This document shows positions 62,973 to 64,000 of a stretch of 64,000 bases of DNA, in pieces. The stretch's first letter is position 1. Every line of letters starts with the position of its first letter. The translations under genes were made by a program, and so were the position numbers. Under the pieces are notes generated by a model. The model did not search any database, had not been told where the DNA came from, and saw nothing but the letters and a program-made list of their open reading frames with translations. The DNA comes from SNAP01 sp049671745 (GTDB lineage: Bacteria > Bacteroidota > Bacteroidia > Bacteroidales > Marinifilaceae), in contig JBATVL010000078.1 of NCBI GenBank assembly GCA_049671745.1, positions 40,871 to 104,870 on the forward strand, read 5' to 3'.

Positions 62973-63373
62973 TGGCAAAGAAAAGTAAATCTACAGAAAT
63001 TAATAGAAATGGAGCACGTCAGCTTGAGATAATGGATGACAACCTTCTACCTGATGTTAATGAGATTGAAAGATTAACAATTCTTGATCCACATATCCTT
63101 GATTGGTTGAAAGTAAGGGCTGAGAATGAATAAAATTTTAGACATTCAGATCGTAAGAAACAATTAAATATTATATCTAACGATCAACAAGGTGGAAGAA
63201 TGGTTAATTATCTTGGTTTGTTTTCTGCTTTCTTTCTTGTACTTGCAGCAATGTACGGTTCTTATTTATTAATTATGAGTGGACATGAGACTTTAGGAGG
63301 TATCTTTGGAGGTTCAACAATTATTGCTGTTGCCGTTGCCTTTTTAAAGAAAGTGAATAATGTAAAGAAATAG
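62972..63373 (+). pseudogene. DUF2335 membrane protein with nonsense mutation
   Basis: A 134-codon frame resembling DUF2335 membrane proteins: LLPDVNEIERLTILDPHILD, then a hydrophilic linker RHSDRKKQL and two C-terminal membrane helices with YLLIMSGHETLGGIFGGST. A TAA at 63131-63133 (codon 54) interrupts it; CAA to TAA is the simplest change. DUF2335 proteins often accompany small proteins and toxin genes. The membrane half could only be made by readthrough or internal initiation. Confidence 0.72.
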
Positions 63374-63395
63374 TTAATTAATTTATAAAAAATGC

Positions 63396-63426
63396 AAAGC
63401 CTGCTCATTATAGTAGGCTTTTTTTT
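63396..63426 (+). terminator. Terminator after the DUF2335 gene
   Basis: A 10-bp stem with one mismatch (63396-63405 with 63412-63421), 6-nt loop, followed by a run of eight T. Confidence 0.85.
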
Positions 63427-63591
63427 ATGTGCATTCGTAGTGTAATAATTACTATGCATTTTAGTGCAATTTTGGTTTGCTATGTATTGTGATTCCTCTT
63501 TTTATGAAAACGTAACATAATAATGTTTAATTATTTAAAGGTGTTCTAGTTAATAAAACATATATTTGTTTATTATGTAGTGTAACCACAA

Positions 63592-63879
63592 ATGAATGAC
63601 CCTAAGGCAAATGCGGTACAGCTTTTTGGACTATCTGAGCAATATGCAAGTTCAGCCTATAATGCTTTGAAAATTAGTCAAGTCCTTTATGATACTGATA
63701 CCGAACTTACTTTCACAGGACACTCTTTAGGTGTTGGGCAAGCTGCTTTAAATGCTTTGCTAACAGATAGAAAGGTATTTACTTTTAATGCTGCAGGTGT
63801 TAGTGCTCAAACCACATTTAATTTAGGTGATTTCAAAACACCATTATTTAGCGGACATAGCATAAATAATTTTAAATAG
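63592..63879 (+). CDS. Orphan lipase-like fragment (class 3 lipase nucleophile elbow)
   Basis: 95 residues. LTFTGHSLGVGQAALNALL has the GHSLG nucleophile motif of alpha/beta-hydrolase lipases; KVFTFNAAGVS follows as in bacterial class 3 lipases. The region before the motif is only 40 residues and an upstream in-frame stop lies at 63583-63585, so the N-terminal part of the enzyme is missing. It may be a relic or an orphan toxin tip of a polymorphic toxin. TATATTTG at 63561-63568 could drive expression. A lipoprotein gene starts 9 bp later. Confidence 0.6.
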   Translation: MNDPKANAVQLFGLSEQYASSAYNALKISQVLYDTDTELTFTGHSLGVGQAALNALLTDRKVFTFNAAGVSAQTTFNLGDFKTPLFSGHSINNFK

Positions 63880-63888
63880 GAAAATATT

Positions 63889-64000
63889 ATGAGAAACTTA
63901 GTATTAATAATAGCACTATGTGTTTACGTATGTTCCTGTAGTGGTAGTAACACAAATAATTCAGAATTATTAGGGTATGATTATCGATTATTTCAAGATA
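63889..64000 (+). CDS. Lipoprotein, partial at window end (possible immunity protein)
   Basis: Only 37 codons are visible. The start MRNLVLIIALCVYVC ending in SCSGS is a lipoprotein signal (Cys17). The beginning of the mature part, LLGYDYRLFQD, reminds me of lipoproteins that continue into ankyrin repeats, a type that acts as immunity for lipase toxins; the visible part is too short to prove it. It starts 9 bp after the lipase-like fragment. Confidence 0.55.
   Translation, partial: MRNLVLIIALCVYVCSCSGSNTNNSELLGYDYRLFQD

Noticed and set aside
17104..63373. Stop-codon reassignment to explain in-frame TAA/TAG in YciI, AAA and DUF2335 genes
   Set aside because: TAA and TAG end many intact genes in the same window, and two of the other lesions are frameshifts.

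Overview
The window is AT-rich bacterial DNA that reads as a member of the Bacteroidales (Bacteroidota). The evidence is the gene content and the style of the regulatory signals: an Rnf operon, a bacterial V-type ATPase with the DUF2764 subunit, the ACD/ETF and IorAB redox modules, lipoproteins with Big_2 and FISUMP domains, hybrid membrane/AraC regulators, promoters resembling TTTG-N19-21-TAnnTTTG, and mostly absent Shine-Dalgarno sequences. No rRNA or tRNA genes, CRISPR arrays or intact insertion sequences were seen.

Layout. 1-3.7 kb: rnfBCDG with an RseC-like protein, minus strand, running off the left edge. 3.7-4.8 kb: long divergent intergenic region with a phased repeat/palindrome. 4.8-9.0 kb: a Dlt-like surface acylation operon (AMP-ligase, carrier protein, MBOAT, SGNH-like protein). 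9.0-13.5 kb: a TPR/AraC membrane regulator and a large envelope protein with an HEYRH motif and a beta-propeller. 13.5-21.6 kb: housekeeping (coaD, MBL hydrolase, mpl, TauE/SafE, a broken YciI gene, glyA, TonB/ExbD/ExbB). 21.7-24.6 kb: two tandem NhaD antiporters. 24.9-30.9 kb: an unrecognised four-gene operon with a secreted nuclease and a histidine-kinase-like protein lacking its catalytic residues. 31.0-34.8 kb: propeller lipoprotein, DUF1232 protein, AraC-type membrane regulator. 35.0-42.7 kb: complete-looking V-ATPase operon. 42.8-47.2 kb: two surface lipoproteins. 47.3-53.5 kb: acyl-CoA dehydrogenase/etfA/etfB and iorB/iorA. 54.3-64 kb: a defence and toxin region (OLD-like ATPase with a frameshift, SIR2 + HerA + KTSC, metallophosphoesterase, AbiE-like pair) ending in a run of decayed genes and an orphan lipase tip followed by a lipoprotein.

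How the genes fit together. Rnf, two NhaD antiporters and a V-ATPase whose c-ring keeps the residues of the Na+ site of Enterococcus NtpK suggest an energy economy built on sodium. IorAB and ACD/ETF are ferredoxin- and flavin-linked fermentative modules that would feed or draw on the Rnf ferredoxin pool. The envelope genes (Dlt-like, TonB/ExbBD, Mpl, lipoproteins) fit a Gram-negative gut or sediment anaerobe.

The most unusual signal is not a gene. At least three intergenic regions (about 4417-4559, 32348-32487, 53693-53923) are built as long degenerate dyads from short units repeating with a strict 11-bp phase around a nearly perfect palindromic core. The unit sequence differs completely between the three places, but the architecture is the same. 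I do not recognise this as a named element family.
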